Both the position numbers and the translations under genes were made by a program. From a virus, in the IMG/VR virus record IMGVR_UViG_3300028571_000057, positions 1 to 36,032 of that record: 36,032 nt of DNA, one strand, 5' to 3'. Positions 13,205 through 20,320 of this stretch are shown piece after piece. The number at the start of each line of letters is the position of its first letter. The first letter of the stretch is position 1. A model generated the notes under the pieces. It made no database searches, was not told the origin of the DNA, and saw only the letters and a program-made list of their open reading frames with translations.

Positions 13205-13456
13205 GTGGCTGAGTCTTGGAAGGGGTTTTATCAGTCCGAGGGTGGCCGCGTGGCTATCGCTGAATTGATGGTCTGGTGCAACGTCTATACGCCGGTCATG
13301 ACCAACGACCCAATCGAATTAGCCCGCTATCAGGGCGAACGAAATGTGGCGCTGCGGATCGCGCAACTGATCGGGCACAAGCCCGAGGTTTTCATTAAGG
13401 AAACCAACGACGACACGTCCATTCTGGACCGCGCAATGCGATACTCCAACGACTGA
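13205..13456 (+). CDS. Bbp19-like phage protein (83 aa)
   Basis: The core SWKGFYQSEGGRVAIAELMV and QGERNVALRIAQLIGHKP match my memory of Bbp19-like proteins of podophages, located between portal and scaffold and of unknown role. GTG at 13205 is the first usable start; the same frame is open back to 13136 (KKPNPTSAAARRAVENA) but contains no ATG, GTG or TTG there, only CTG at 13148. The natural protein may therefore use a non-standard start, since the upstream residues look coding. Confidence 0.6.
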   Translation: MAESWKGFYQSEGGRVAIAELMVWCNVYTPVMTNDPIELARYQGERNVALRIAQLIGHKPEVFIKETNDDTSILDRAMRYSND

Positions 13457-13468
13457 GGACACTGAACA

Positions 13469-14356
13469 ATGAGTGACGTTGCAACAGCCCCTACGGCTGC
13501 GCCTGCTGCTGCCCCACCTTCTGGCGGTACGATCCTGACCTCTGGCCTTCCGCCTGCTGCCGCGACCGCAAACGGGTCAGCGCCTGCCGTTCCTGCTGCT
13601 GCCGATGGCCCGCCCGAGTGGCTCCCGGCCAAGTATTGGGACGGCGAGAAAAAAGCCCCACGGATCGAGGACTTGGGCAAGGGCTACCAGAACCTTGAAA
13701 AGCTGCTCGGCTCCGAAAAGGTGCCGGTTCCGACCTCGGATGAGGATGCGGAAGGATGGGATCGCTGGTTCAAGGCGACAGGACGGCCCGACAAGGCCGA
13801 CGACTACGAACTCGAACGCGCGACCGAATACCCGTCTGATCTGCCCTATGACGAAGAGATGGAAAAGGGTTTTCGCGCTTGGGCACACGCCAACGGCCTG
13901 AACAAGAAGCAGGCCGGCGCGCTGTATGGTGGGTACGTCAAGACCCAGATCGAGCGCTACGCGGCGCATTCGACGGCGCAGAAGCAGAAGCTAGCTGAAG
14001 TTCAGCACGCATTACAGCGTGAACACGGCGGCCAGTACGAAGGCTTCCTCGGTCAAGCCAAAACCGCCCTGCAACAGTATGCCGATCCTGACTTCAAGGC
14101 GATGCTCGATGAAACCGGGCTTGGCAACGATCCTCGCATGATCCGCGTGTTCGGCAAGATCGGGAAGGAGCTTGGCGTTGGTGGCGATAAGCTCAAGGGC
14201 GCGCCTCCGCAGGCGGCAAGTGGGACGGATATGAAGACCGCCATTGCTGATTTCCGCAACCAGCACAACAAGGCGTTGATGGATAAGGATCACCCCGACC
14301 ACGGACGCCGGGTCAACGAGATGAAGGCGCTGTATGAACGGGCATACGCCGAATGA
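13469..14356 (+). CDS. Capsid assembly scaffolding protein
   Basis: This is a 295-aa acidic/helical protein with an Ala/Pro-rich N-terminus (residues 1-48), a WLPAKYWDGEKKAP motif (about 51-64), and EDLGKGYQNLEKLLGSEKVP typical of phage scaffolds. Its helical C-terminus has a basic end. Scaffolds line the procapsid interior and are removed before DNA packaging. It lies directly before the coat protein cluster, the conserved order in podophages. It ends in an ATGA overlap with the next gene. Confidence 0.82.
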   Translation: MSDVATAPTAAPAAAPPSGGTILTSGLPPAAATANGSAPAVPAAADGPPEWLPAKYWDGEKKAPRIEDLGKGYQNLEKLLGSEKVPVPTSDEDAEGWDRWFKATGRPDKADDYELERATEYPSDLPYDEEMEKGFRAWAHANGLNKKQAGALYGGYVKTQIERYAAHSTAQKQKLAEVQHALQREHGGQYEGFLGQAKTALQQYADPDFKAMLDETGLGNDPRMIRVFGKIGKELGVGGDKLKGAPPQAASGTDMKTAIADFRNQHNKALMDKDHPDHGRRVNEMKALYERAYAE

Positions 14357-14577
14357 GCGATCTCACATCCACGCGGCTTAAGTGCCTGGAGATGGCCAAG
14401 CCTCTTGCCGTTGCCGTGCCAGACATCCAAGAATGGATGGCGCGCGCCAAAGAATTGGAAGCCTACGTGACCGGCTCTGGACAAGCTGAAAAGCCCCAGC
14501 ACGAACCGGCCATGCACGGCAACCTCAAGCCCGGACACTCCGCCAGTCGCGGCCCCGGCAATCAAGTACGCCGTTAG
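14353..14577 (+). CDS. Small phage hypothetical protein before the coat gene (74 aa)
   Basis: ATG 14353 overlaps the scaffold stop (ATGA). The product begins MSDLTSTRLKCLEMAKPLAV, then a helix with DIQEWMARAKELEAYVTG, and a basic, Gly/Pro-rich tail. Small proteins of this type occur between scaffold and coat genes; function unknown. About 105 bases without a gene follow. Confidence 0.55.
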   Translation: MSDLTSTRLKCLEMAKPLAVAVPDIQEWMARAKELEAYVTGSGQAEKPQHEPAMHGNLKPGHSASRGPGNQVRR

Positions 14578-14682
14578 TGCCTCACGTCTCTACGCGCAGA
14601 CCTACGGCCCGCATTGCGGACACCCTCACGGCTCGGCGGACACTCCCAAACATCCCCCAGAACAGCAAAAGGATAAGGACCC

Positions 14683-15585
14683 ATGTCGGTTCAGATCACG
14701 AACGCGTTCGTCGAGCAATACAAGGCGAACGTCTACCACTTGACCCAGCAGAAGGGGTCAAAACTACGCCGTGCCGTGCGCGTCGAAAGCATCAACGGCA
14801 AGTCGGCATTCTTCGAGCAGATCGGCGCAACGTCGGCCCGCAAGCGGACATCGCGGCATTCCGATACGCCGCGTATGGACACCCCACACGCCCGTCGCCG
14901 GGTCACGACCGAAAGCTACGATTGGTCTGACCTCGTGGACGGTGAAGATCAAATCCGCATGTTGATCGACCCAACATCACAGTACGCCGAAGCCGCCGCA
15001 ATGGCGATGGGGCGTGCCATGGACGAGGAAATCGTTCGCGCGGCTGATGCTGTGGCCTATACCGGCGTCGATGGCTCGACTTCTACCGCCTACTCTACGG
15101 CGATGACGGTCACGGTTCAGGTTCGTGGCCCGGGCGTTACTGCTGCCAACCTCGGAATGAACGTCGCGAAGATCCTTGAGGCGGCTGAAAAGCTGGGGTC
15201 TGCCGACGTGGACCCAGACGAGGAAAAGTTTCTCGTCATGAACGCACGGCAGATCAAGAGCTTGCTCAACGATAGCAGGATTTCATCGTCTGATTATAAC
15301 GTCGTCAAGCCGCTGGTCGAAGGCCAAGTCTCCAAGTTCGGCGGCTTCACGATCATCCCATGCAACCGCATCACCACCGATTCCAACAGCTACGACAAGT
15401 GTCTGTATTGGGCCAAGGGCGGGATGCTGCTTGGGCTCGGCAAGGACATCATGACCAAGGTCGGCGAGCGCGCGGATAAGAACTACGCCACGCAGGTGTT
15501 CGGCTCGATGGATATCGGCGCAACCCGCATGGAAGAAGTCCGCGTTGGTTATGTCGAATGTCACGCCACCGCTGGCCCAGCTTAA
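14683..15585 (+). CDS. Major capsid protein
   Basis: The 300-aa protein fits the podophage capsid family: VQITNAFVEQYKANVYHLTQ, then QQKGSKLRRAVR, a basic segment around residues 50-75 (SARKRTSRHSDTPRM), DWSDLVDGEDQIRMLIDPTS, an A-domain-like GTxTAA region, and KFGGFTIIPCNRI followed by KGGMLLGLGKDIMTKVGERADKNYATQVF near the end. It forms the HK97-fold icosahedral shell. AAGGATAAGG lies before the ATG. Its neighbours (scaffold before, decoration-like protein and tail tubular genes after) agree. Confidence 0.9.
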   Translation: MSVQITNAFVEQYKANVYHLTQQKGSKLRRAVRVESINGKSAFFEQIGATSARKRTSRHSDTPRMDTPHARRRVTTESYDWSDLVDGEDQIRMLIDPTSQYAEAAAMAMGRAMDEEIVRAADAVAYTGVDGSTSTAYSTAMTVTVQVRGPGVTAANLGMNVAKILEAAEKLGSADVDPDEEKFLVMNARQIKSLLNDSRISSSDYNVVKPLVEGQVSKFGGFTIIPCNRITTDSNSYDKCLYWAKGGMLLGLGKDIMTKVGERADKNYATQVFGSMDIGATRMEEVRVGYVECHATAGPA

Positions 15586-15598
15586 GGAGGATTGAACC

Positions 15599-16102
15599 AT
15601 GGGTGTTGTAACGACTAAATCGACCCGCGTTTCTAACGCGGACGCCGCCCCTCGCATTATGGATATGCCCAACGTCAATCACGGCAAGATTCGCCGCGTC
15701 ACTGGCACGTTGGAAGCCGTCAGCGGCGACAGCATCGCGTCAATTTACCGGCTGGTGCGCGTGCACTCGTCTTGGTCGATTGTTTCGATCCGACTTTACT
15801 GTGACGCGATCACGACTTGCGCGGGCGACATCGGTCTTTATCGCGTCTCGGGGGAAGCCTCGGGCGTAGTTGTGGCCGTTGCCGCCTATGCATCGGCTCA
15901 ATCGCTCGCAACCGCGATTACCGAAGGCACGAACGTTGCGTTTGAAGCCCGCGATGTCATCAAGGCCGGGAATGCTGTCTATCAAGACGCTGGCCTGACG
16001 ACTGATCCCAACCTCTGGTACGATCTCGCCATCACCCTGACCGCCGCTGCGGGCTCGGCTGGCTCCATCGTGCTCGATGTGGCTTACGTCGGCAACGAGT
16101 AA
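15599..16102 (+). CDS. Probable capsid-associated (decoration/head) protein (167 aa)
   Basis: A very strong AAGGAGG ribosome binding site at 15585-15592 suggests high expression. The product begins MGVVTTKSTRVSNADAAPRI and is beta-rich with Ala/Val/Ser repeats and no membrane segment. Its place right after the coat gene, before a terminator, is that of a decoration or head-stabilising protein. This is inferred from position and expression signal; the sequence itself is not one I recognise. Confidence 0.6.
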   Translation: MGVVTTKSTRVSNADAAPRIMDMPNVNHGKIRRVTGTLEAVSGDSIASIYRLVRVHSSWSIVSIRLYCDAITTCAGDIGLYRVSGEASGVVVAVAAYASAQSLATAITEGTNVAFEARDVIKAGNAVYQDAGLTTDPNLWYDLAITLTAAAGSAGSIVLDVAYVGNE

Positions 16103-16110
16103 CGCGAACG

Positions 16111-16145
16111 AAGGGCCGGGGCACACGTCCCGGCCTTTTCTCTTT
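16111..16145 (+). terminator. Rho-independent terminator after the capsid genes
   Basis: GGCCGGG (16114-16120) pairs with CCCGGCC (16129-16135) around an 8-base loop, followed by TTTTCTCTTT. It probably lowers expression of the tail genes relative to the capsid genes. Confidence 0.8.
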
Positions 16146-16157
16146 GGGGGGGGGGGG
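16146..16157. repeat. Run of 12 G just before the tail tubular A start
   Basis: Twelve consecutive G lie between the terminator and ATG 16162, in the place of the ribosome binding site. Tracts of this length are prone to slippage in replication and to sequencing error. Confidence 0.9.
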
Positions 16158-16161
16158 CTGA

Positions 16162-16764
16162 ATGGCATCTGAAACCGACATTGCGAATTATGCGCTGACG
16201 ATGATCGGGAACAACCCGATTACCAGCCTATCAGAAGCTGGCAAGCCTGCCACGTTGTGCGCCCTTCACTATCCTTTGGCCCGCGATACGACGCTCGCCG
16301 CCCATCCTTGGAACTTCGCGATCAAGCGCGTGCTGCTAGCCAAGGAAACGGCAGTGCCAACGCATGAGTTTTCAGCCCAGCACGCCATTCCTGCCGATTG
16401 CCTGCGGGTTCTGAGGACCGGGTTCGAGGCGAGCGGGTGCCCGGTAGACTATCGCATCGAAGGCAACAAGGTTTTGTGCAACGAGGCGGCAGTTTACATC
16501 GAATACATCAGCAACGACATTCCAACGGGCCGGTTCACTCCGCTGTTTATTGACGCTGTGAGTGCCAAGCTGGCAGCCGCAATCGCAATCCCCATTACCG
16601 GAAGCGACACCAAAGCCCAAGCCATGGCCCAGCTTTACACCGGCAAGCTGCAAGAGGCTCGCACCATCGACGCGATGGAAGGTACGCCGCGCGATATCGT
16701 GGACACGTCGGGTTGGTTTACGGCTCGTGGTGGGTTCACCGGATATGGCGGTGTCTGGGAATGA
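16162..16764 (+). CDS. Tail tubular protein A (T7 gp11-like)
   Basis: The opening MASETDIANYALTMIGNNPI, followed by a run ending LARDTTLAAHPWNFAIKRV (residues about 42-60), is characteristic of T7 gp11-type proteins. Gp11 forms the upper ring of the tail, joining portal and nozzle. The length of 200 aa is normal. The ribosome binding site is the G-run at 16146-16157. It overlaps the tubular B gene (ATGA at 16761-16764). Confidence 0.88.
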   Translation: MASETDIANYALTMIGNNPITSLSEAGKPATLCALHYPLARDTTLAAHPWNFAIKRVLLAKETAVPTHEFSAQHAIPADCLRVLRTGFEASGCPVDYRIEGNKVLCNEAAVYIEYISNDIPTGRFTPLFIDAVSAKLAAAIAIPITGSDTKAQAMAQLYTGKLQEARTIDAMEGTPRDIVDTSGWFTARGGFTGYGGVWE

Positions 16765-19235
16765 AGGTCACATCGATCCAAGCGGCGTTCGTCGGCGGTG
16801 AAATCTCGCCCCGGCTTGATGGCCGCGTTGACATTGCCAAGTACAAGACGGCATGCCGCATCATTGAAAATATGATCGGGGTGCCTCACGGTGGGGCACG
16901 TAAGCGGTCGGGCACGTCGTTCGTCATCGAACAGCCCAGCCTCGACGACGTGGTGATGATCCCATTCCAGTATAACGTCGAGCAGTCCTATGAGCTGATG
17001 TTTGGGCCTGGGTATGTGTGGTTTTTCAAAGATCGTGGCATCATCACCCATACGGCACTGGCGATTACGGCAATCAGCAAGGCAAGCCAAGCGGTCGTGA
17101 CCGTCCCTGGCAACACCTTTACGGTGGGCGATTATATCGTTGTGCAGAGTGTCGGCGGCATGACGGAGATGAACAACCGCCGGGTCCGCGTGGCTGGCGT
17201 TGCCATCAACGATGTTACGGTAGAAGTCGATTCAACAGGGTTTACCACCTACACCAGCGGCGGCACGGCAGCAGAAATCGTATCTCTGGCCGCGCCGTGG
17301 ACACTAAACGATATCTACGACATTCAGGTGGCGCAATCAGCCGATGTTCTTTACGTCGTGCACCCCAGTCACCCCATCTATAAAATCAGCCGGTTGTCGC
17401 ACACGTCTTGGGCGCTGACGGAGTTGACGTTCACGACGGGTCCGTTTCGACCAATCAACCCAGATCGCAACGTTCGCATCCAACCATCTGCGTTTTCAGC
17501 GACCGCACTGGCGTATGGCACATACCCAGTCGGCACGACTTGCACCTTGACGCTTCAGGGCGCGTCTTTGTTCATGTCTGGTCACGTTGGGTCGTTAATC
17601 CGCCTCACAGAAGACGGCGGTGAGACGGGAATTTCGTCGGCTCCGGTGGGTGACAGCACGCGAACGCTGGCGGCTGGCAACGTCTATACGTTCGATTCCA
17701 AAATCTACGGAGTCGCCGCGACGGATGCCACCAACTGGCAAAAGTTCACACGCGTTCCCGGTCACGATGCTGGCCGCGTGCGCGTGTTGGGCGATGGCAA
17801 ATACCTTGATAGCGATTTCTTGCACCCTGGATTCTGCGTTCTGCGGATCACGGCAGTGTCGTCGGCAACGGTCTGCACGGCACAGATCGTGCGTTACCAG
17901 ATGCCATCCTCTATCGCGACGGGCGGCACGTCATTTTGGGAAGAGGGTTCTTGGTCGGGTTATCGCGGGTATCCCCGCACCACGACTTTCTATGAGCAGA
18001 GGTTGTGGTTCGCTGGTGTTGTGTCTGATCCTGTCGTCGTCTGGTCTTCACGGTCGGGTGCCTATGAGGATATGGAAGACGGTCCTGACGACGATGATGC
18101 TTTGATCTATCGCCTCACGGCGGGGCAATCTGACGTGATCCGCTGGCTCTCGGGCGGTCGGGTTCTGACGGCTGGAACCTCTCAAGGTGAATACGTTATC
18201 ACGGCTTCGTCTCAAGGAGAGGCCCTGACCCCTAAAAACGTTAAAGCAGTGCTCCAAACGACCTATGGAACCAGTCGAGCCCAGCCGGTTCGGGTCAATC
18301 AACAGGTGTTCTACCCGCAACGGTCCGGTGTTGCGACGGCGGCAGCGCGCAAGTTGCGCAAGTTTGGGTATTCTCTGGCCTCAGACGCCTACGAAAGTAC
18401 GGATTTGACCGTGTTTTCTGAGCATATCATGGGGGCCGGCTTTGATAGGGTGTCGTATCAGGTTGAACCGGAAAGTTTGGTGTGGGCACGGCGCACCGAT
18501 GGGGTGTTAGCTGCGTGCACGCTTGAAGAAGCCCAAGAAGTCATTGCATGGCACCGGCACATTTTGGGCGGCAACGGTAAAGTTAAGACGATTTCGGTCA
18601 TTCCTGGCGAGCAGGGCGACGATTTGTGGCTTTCGGTTGAGCGTGTGATCAATGGCCAGACGCGGCGATTCATCGAAGTGCTGAACCCGCCGTTTAGGCC
18701 AGGTGTTGATGCAAAAGAAGACGCGAAGATCCTCGATTGCTCGATGACTTACAGCGGCGCGTCGACGGCAACGATCTCGGGCCTCAATCATTTGGAAGGT
18801 GAGCGCGTCACCGTCCTGAATAATGGCTCGGTTGAGCGTGATTTGCTGGTGACGGGGGGCAAAATTACGCTCGCACGCGCGACAACAAAGGCGCAAATCG
18901 GGTATCGTATTGCTGCGGTCTTGGAGACGCAGGATTTCGAGGCCGGTGCCCAGGCTGGCACGGCTCAAAGCCGACACAAGCGGATCAACAAGGTGTTTGC
19001 CCGTGTGCTTGAGAGTTTGGGCGGTTCAATCGGGCCGGATGCCGCCAATCAGGCTGATATGCTGTTCCGCCGTGCGTATATGCCGACCGATGTTAGTGCG
19101 CTGTTGTATTCTGGGTTAGTTGAAGTTGATTTTCCCGGCAATTGGGAGCGTGGCGCGACGATCCGCGTGGAGCATGACGATCCGTTGCCGTTGTTTGTGA
19201 CCGGCGTCACCTTTGAACTCAACACCACGGGTTAA
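16761..19235 (+). CDS. Tail tubular protein B (T7 gp12-like nozzle)
   Basis: Start ATG 16761 overlaps the tubular A stop; a longer open frame from 16713 is rejected because it lies inside tubular A. The 824-aa protein begins MKVTSIQAAFVGGEISPRLD, followed by GRVDIAKYKTACRIIENMIG and PHGGARKRSGT, the standard N-terminal signature of gp12-like nozzle proteins. FYEQRLWFAGVVSDPVVVWS near residue 415 is also typical. It forms the distal tail nozzle through which DNA and internal proteins exit. Confidence 0.9.
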   Translation: MKVTSIQAAFVGGEISPRLDGRVDIAKYKTACRIIENMIGVPHGGARKRSGTSFVIEQPSLDDVVMIPFQYNVEQSYELMFGPGYVWFFKDRGIITHTALAITAISKASQAVVTVPGNTFTVGDYIVVQSVGGMTEMNNRRVRVAGVAINDVTVEVDSTGFTTYTSGGTAAEIVSLAAPWTLNDIYDIQVAQSADVLYVVHPSHPIYKISRLSHTSWALTELTFTTGPFRPINPDRNVRIQPSAFSATALAYGTYPVGTTCTLTLQGASLFMSGHVGSLIRLTEDGGETGISSAPVGDSTRTLAAGNVYTFDSKIYGVAATDATNWQKFTRVPGHDAGRVRVLGDGKYLDSDFLHPGFCVLRITAVSSATVCTAQIVRYQMPSSIATGGTSFWEEGSWSGYRGYPRTTTFYEQRLWFAGVVSDPVVVWSSRSGAYEDMEDGPDDDDALIYRLTAGQSDVIRWLSGGRVLTAGTSQGEYVITASSQGEALTPKNVKAVLQTTYGTSRAQPVRVNQQVFYPQRSGVATAAARKLRKFGYSLASDAYESTDLTVFSEHIMGAGFDRVSYQVEPESLVWARRTDGVLAACTLEEAQEVIAWHRHILGGNGKVKTISVIPGEQGDDLWLSVERVINGQTRRFIEVLNPPFRPGVDAKEDAKILDCSMTYSGASTATISGLNHLEGERVTVLNNGSVERDLLVTGGKITLARATTKAQIGYRIAAVLETQDFEAGAQAGTAQSRHKRINKVFARVLESLGGSIGPDAANQADMLFRRAYMPTDVSALLYSGLVEVDFPGNWERGATIRVEHDDPLPLFVTGVTFELNTTG

Positions 19236-19237
19236 TC

Positions 19238-19717
19238 ATGTGTCTGCCCGCGATTGGATTGGTTGCTGGGATAGCTGGCTCTGCCGTGTCGGCTATGGGC
19301 GCGGCGTCGAGTGCGAACGCTCAGGCGAACGCTGCCGAATACAACGCGACCGTTGAGCGGATTAACGCGAGATCGAACCGGCAAAAGGGTCTTGTTGAGC
19401 AGGAGCGGATTTCAGGCAAGTATGACGACGTTCGCGGGCAAGGCGTGGCGGCGGCCGGCAAAAGCGGCGTCGATAGCGGCTACGGCTCGGCAGCACTCGT
19501 GATCTTTGGCGACAATGCGAAGTCTCAGAGCCAAGACATGAGCACGGCCTACGTCAATGCGGAAGGCGCGGCGGTGGCGAACGAGAACAAGGCGCGCGAC
19601 TACGATGCGCAGGCCAAAGCCTCGCGGCAGGCTGGCAAAATCGGCATGGCGAGTTCGTTCCTGTCGGGCCTTGGCTCGATTGCGAAGGCTGGCCCGTCTC
19701 TCATGATTAATTCCTAG
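19238..19717 (+). CDS. Internal virion protein (T7 gp14-like)
   Basis: The product begins MCLPAIGLVAGIAGSAVSAM, a hydrophobic, glycine-rich start, followed by a long Ala/Asn/Gln-rich helix (ANAAEYNATVERINARSNRQ) and a second hydrophobic end (MASSFLSGLGSIAKAG). This is the layout of gp14-type proteins ejected into the outer membrane at infection. It starts two bases after the nozzle gene stop, with translational coupling likely. 159 aa is usual for the family. Confidence 0.78.
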   Translation: MCLPAIGLVAGIAGSAVSAMGAASSANAQANAAEYNATVERINARSNRQKGLVEQERISGKYDDVRGQGVAAAGKSGVDSGYGSAALVIFGDNAKSQSQDMSTAYVNAEGAAVANENKARDYDAQAKASRQAGKIGMASSFLSGLGSIAKAGPSLMINS

Positions 19718-19725
19718 AAAGCGAA

Positions 19726-19795
19726 AAGGGCGCGACCCTTTCGAGTGCGCCCCCTTCAAATCATTGAGATGCACCCGACCAAAGGTTTGCATCTC
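19726..19795 (+). other. Hairpins after the gp14-like gene
   Basis: CGAAAAGGG / CCCTTTCG forms a stem around 19731-19751, and GAGATGCA (19766-19773) pairs perfectly with TGCATCTC (19788-19795). Neither is followed by a clear T-run, so a terminator is possible but not proven. The region 19718-19886 holds no supported gene on the + strand. Confidence 0.4.
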
Positions 19796-19886
19796 ACAGA
19801 TCAGCAAATCGCGTCTTCACACAACGCTCCAACCTTATACAGCGTATGGAGCCAAAATTCAAGGGCTCCGCAAAATTCCGAGGAGG

Positions 19887-20084
19887 TCAAATGTCGGTTC
19901 TGTCAACACTGGTAAGACGCACGATCTCATCGCGTGGGACCAGCGTACGGCCTGCGATCTTTACAACGATCAGTTCTCCATTGTTGATCAGTTCGTAAAG
20001 GCTGGTTCGTCCAATTGAGAGGGCATAGCAAGCATCATTGATGGTGAACGCTAACCGTTCCCGAACAGGTTTCATATCGTCCAT
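19887..20084 (-). CDS. Excisionase/AlpA-like helix-turn-helix protein on the reverse strand (65 aa)
   Basis: The core LAFTINDACYALSIGRTSLYE (split here at 20: LAFTINDACYALSIGRTSLY) followed by LINNGELIVVKIAGRTLVPR and DEIVRL (residues 11-57) is the MerR-type HTH_17 pattern of excisionases and AlpA-like regulators. Such proteins bind DNA to direct excision or act as small repressors. The gene is oriented against every other structural gene and is inserted between the gp14-like and the 1082-aa genes. CCATAGG occurs as a 14-bp-spaced direct repeat over its start (20081-20101), and a dyad lies just upstream (20103-20120). ATG 20084 is taken as the start; ATG four codons later is possible. Confidence 0.72.
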   Translation of the reverse strand: MDDMKPVRERLAFTINDACYALSIGRTSLYELINNGELIVVKIAGRTLVPRDEIVRLTSVDRTDI

Positions 20085-20101
20085 AGGTTACCACCCATAG
20101 G
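20081..20101 (-). repeat. Direct repeat CCATAGG (14-bp spacing) at the HTH gene start
   Basis: CCATAGG at 20081-20087 and 20095-20101 flank the start codon region of the reverse-strand HTH gene. Spacing of 14 bases between copies is short for one helical turn and a half; it may be part of the ribosome-binding or operator region. Confidence 0.5.
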
Positions 20102-20102
20102 T

Positions 20103-20120
20103 TTTGATGACCGCATCAAA
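20103..20120 (-). promoter_or_regulatory. Dyad operator candidate upstream of the HTH gene
   Basis: TTTGATG (20103-20109) and CATCAAA (20114-20120) are perfect 7-bp inverted repeats with a 4-base centre ACCG. The site is 19 bases upstream of the reverse-strand ATG, where a self-regulating HTH protein would be expected to bind. Confidence 0.5.
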
Positions 20121-20320
20121 CTACCATGAACCCATCCCTAGAAATACCCCTAGTTGATTAAATGCTCCCATGATTTTTCCCGCTTGATTTTTAGGGGGCA
20201 TGTTCCGCACTGCAACTGTTCCTAACCGTTCCGATCTTTTCCGATTTTGGGCAGATCAACTGCTGATTGGATCGGGTTTGAGGTTGGACAATCTGCCCAG
20301 ATCAATTCCTAAGAGGTTTC
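20121..20320. other. AT-richer intergenic region before the 1082-aa gene
   Basis: No gene is supported. It contains an inverted repeat GGGCAGAT (20249-20256) / ATCTGCCC (20291-20298) with a 34-base loop, and a CTAACCGTTCC copy (20222-20232) that repeats 20051-20061 inside the HTH gene. The region probably holds promoters for the flanking divergent genes, but I cannot identify a clear box pair. Confidence 0.4.

Noticed and set aside
14577-14930. 117-codon frame across the coat-protein start
   Set aside because: It lies mostly within the coat gene in another frame, and its Arg/Pro-rich product is typical of shadow frames.
19891-19998. 35-codon + strand frame with a perfect AGGAGG upstream
   Set aside because: It lies antisense to the clear HTH gene, its product is Ser/Thr-rich without pattern, and the ribosome-binding-like sequence is explained by the reverse-strand codons around the stop.
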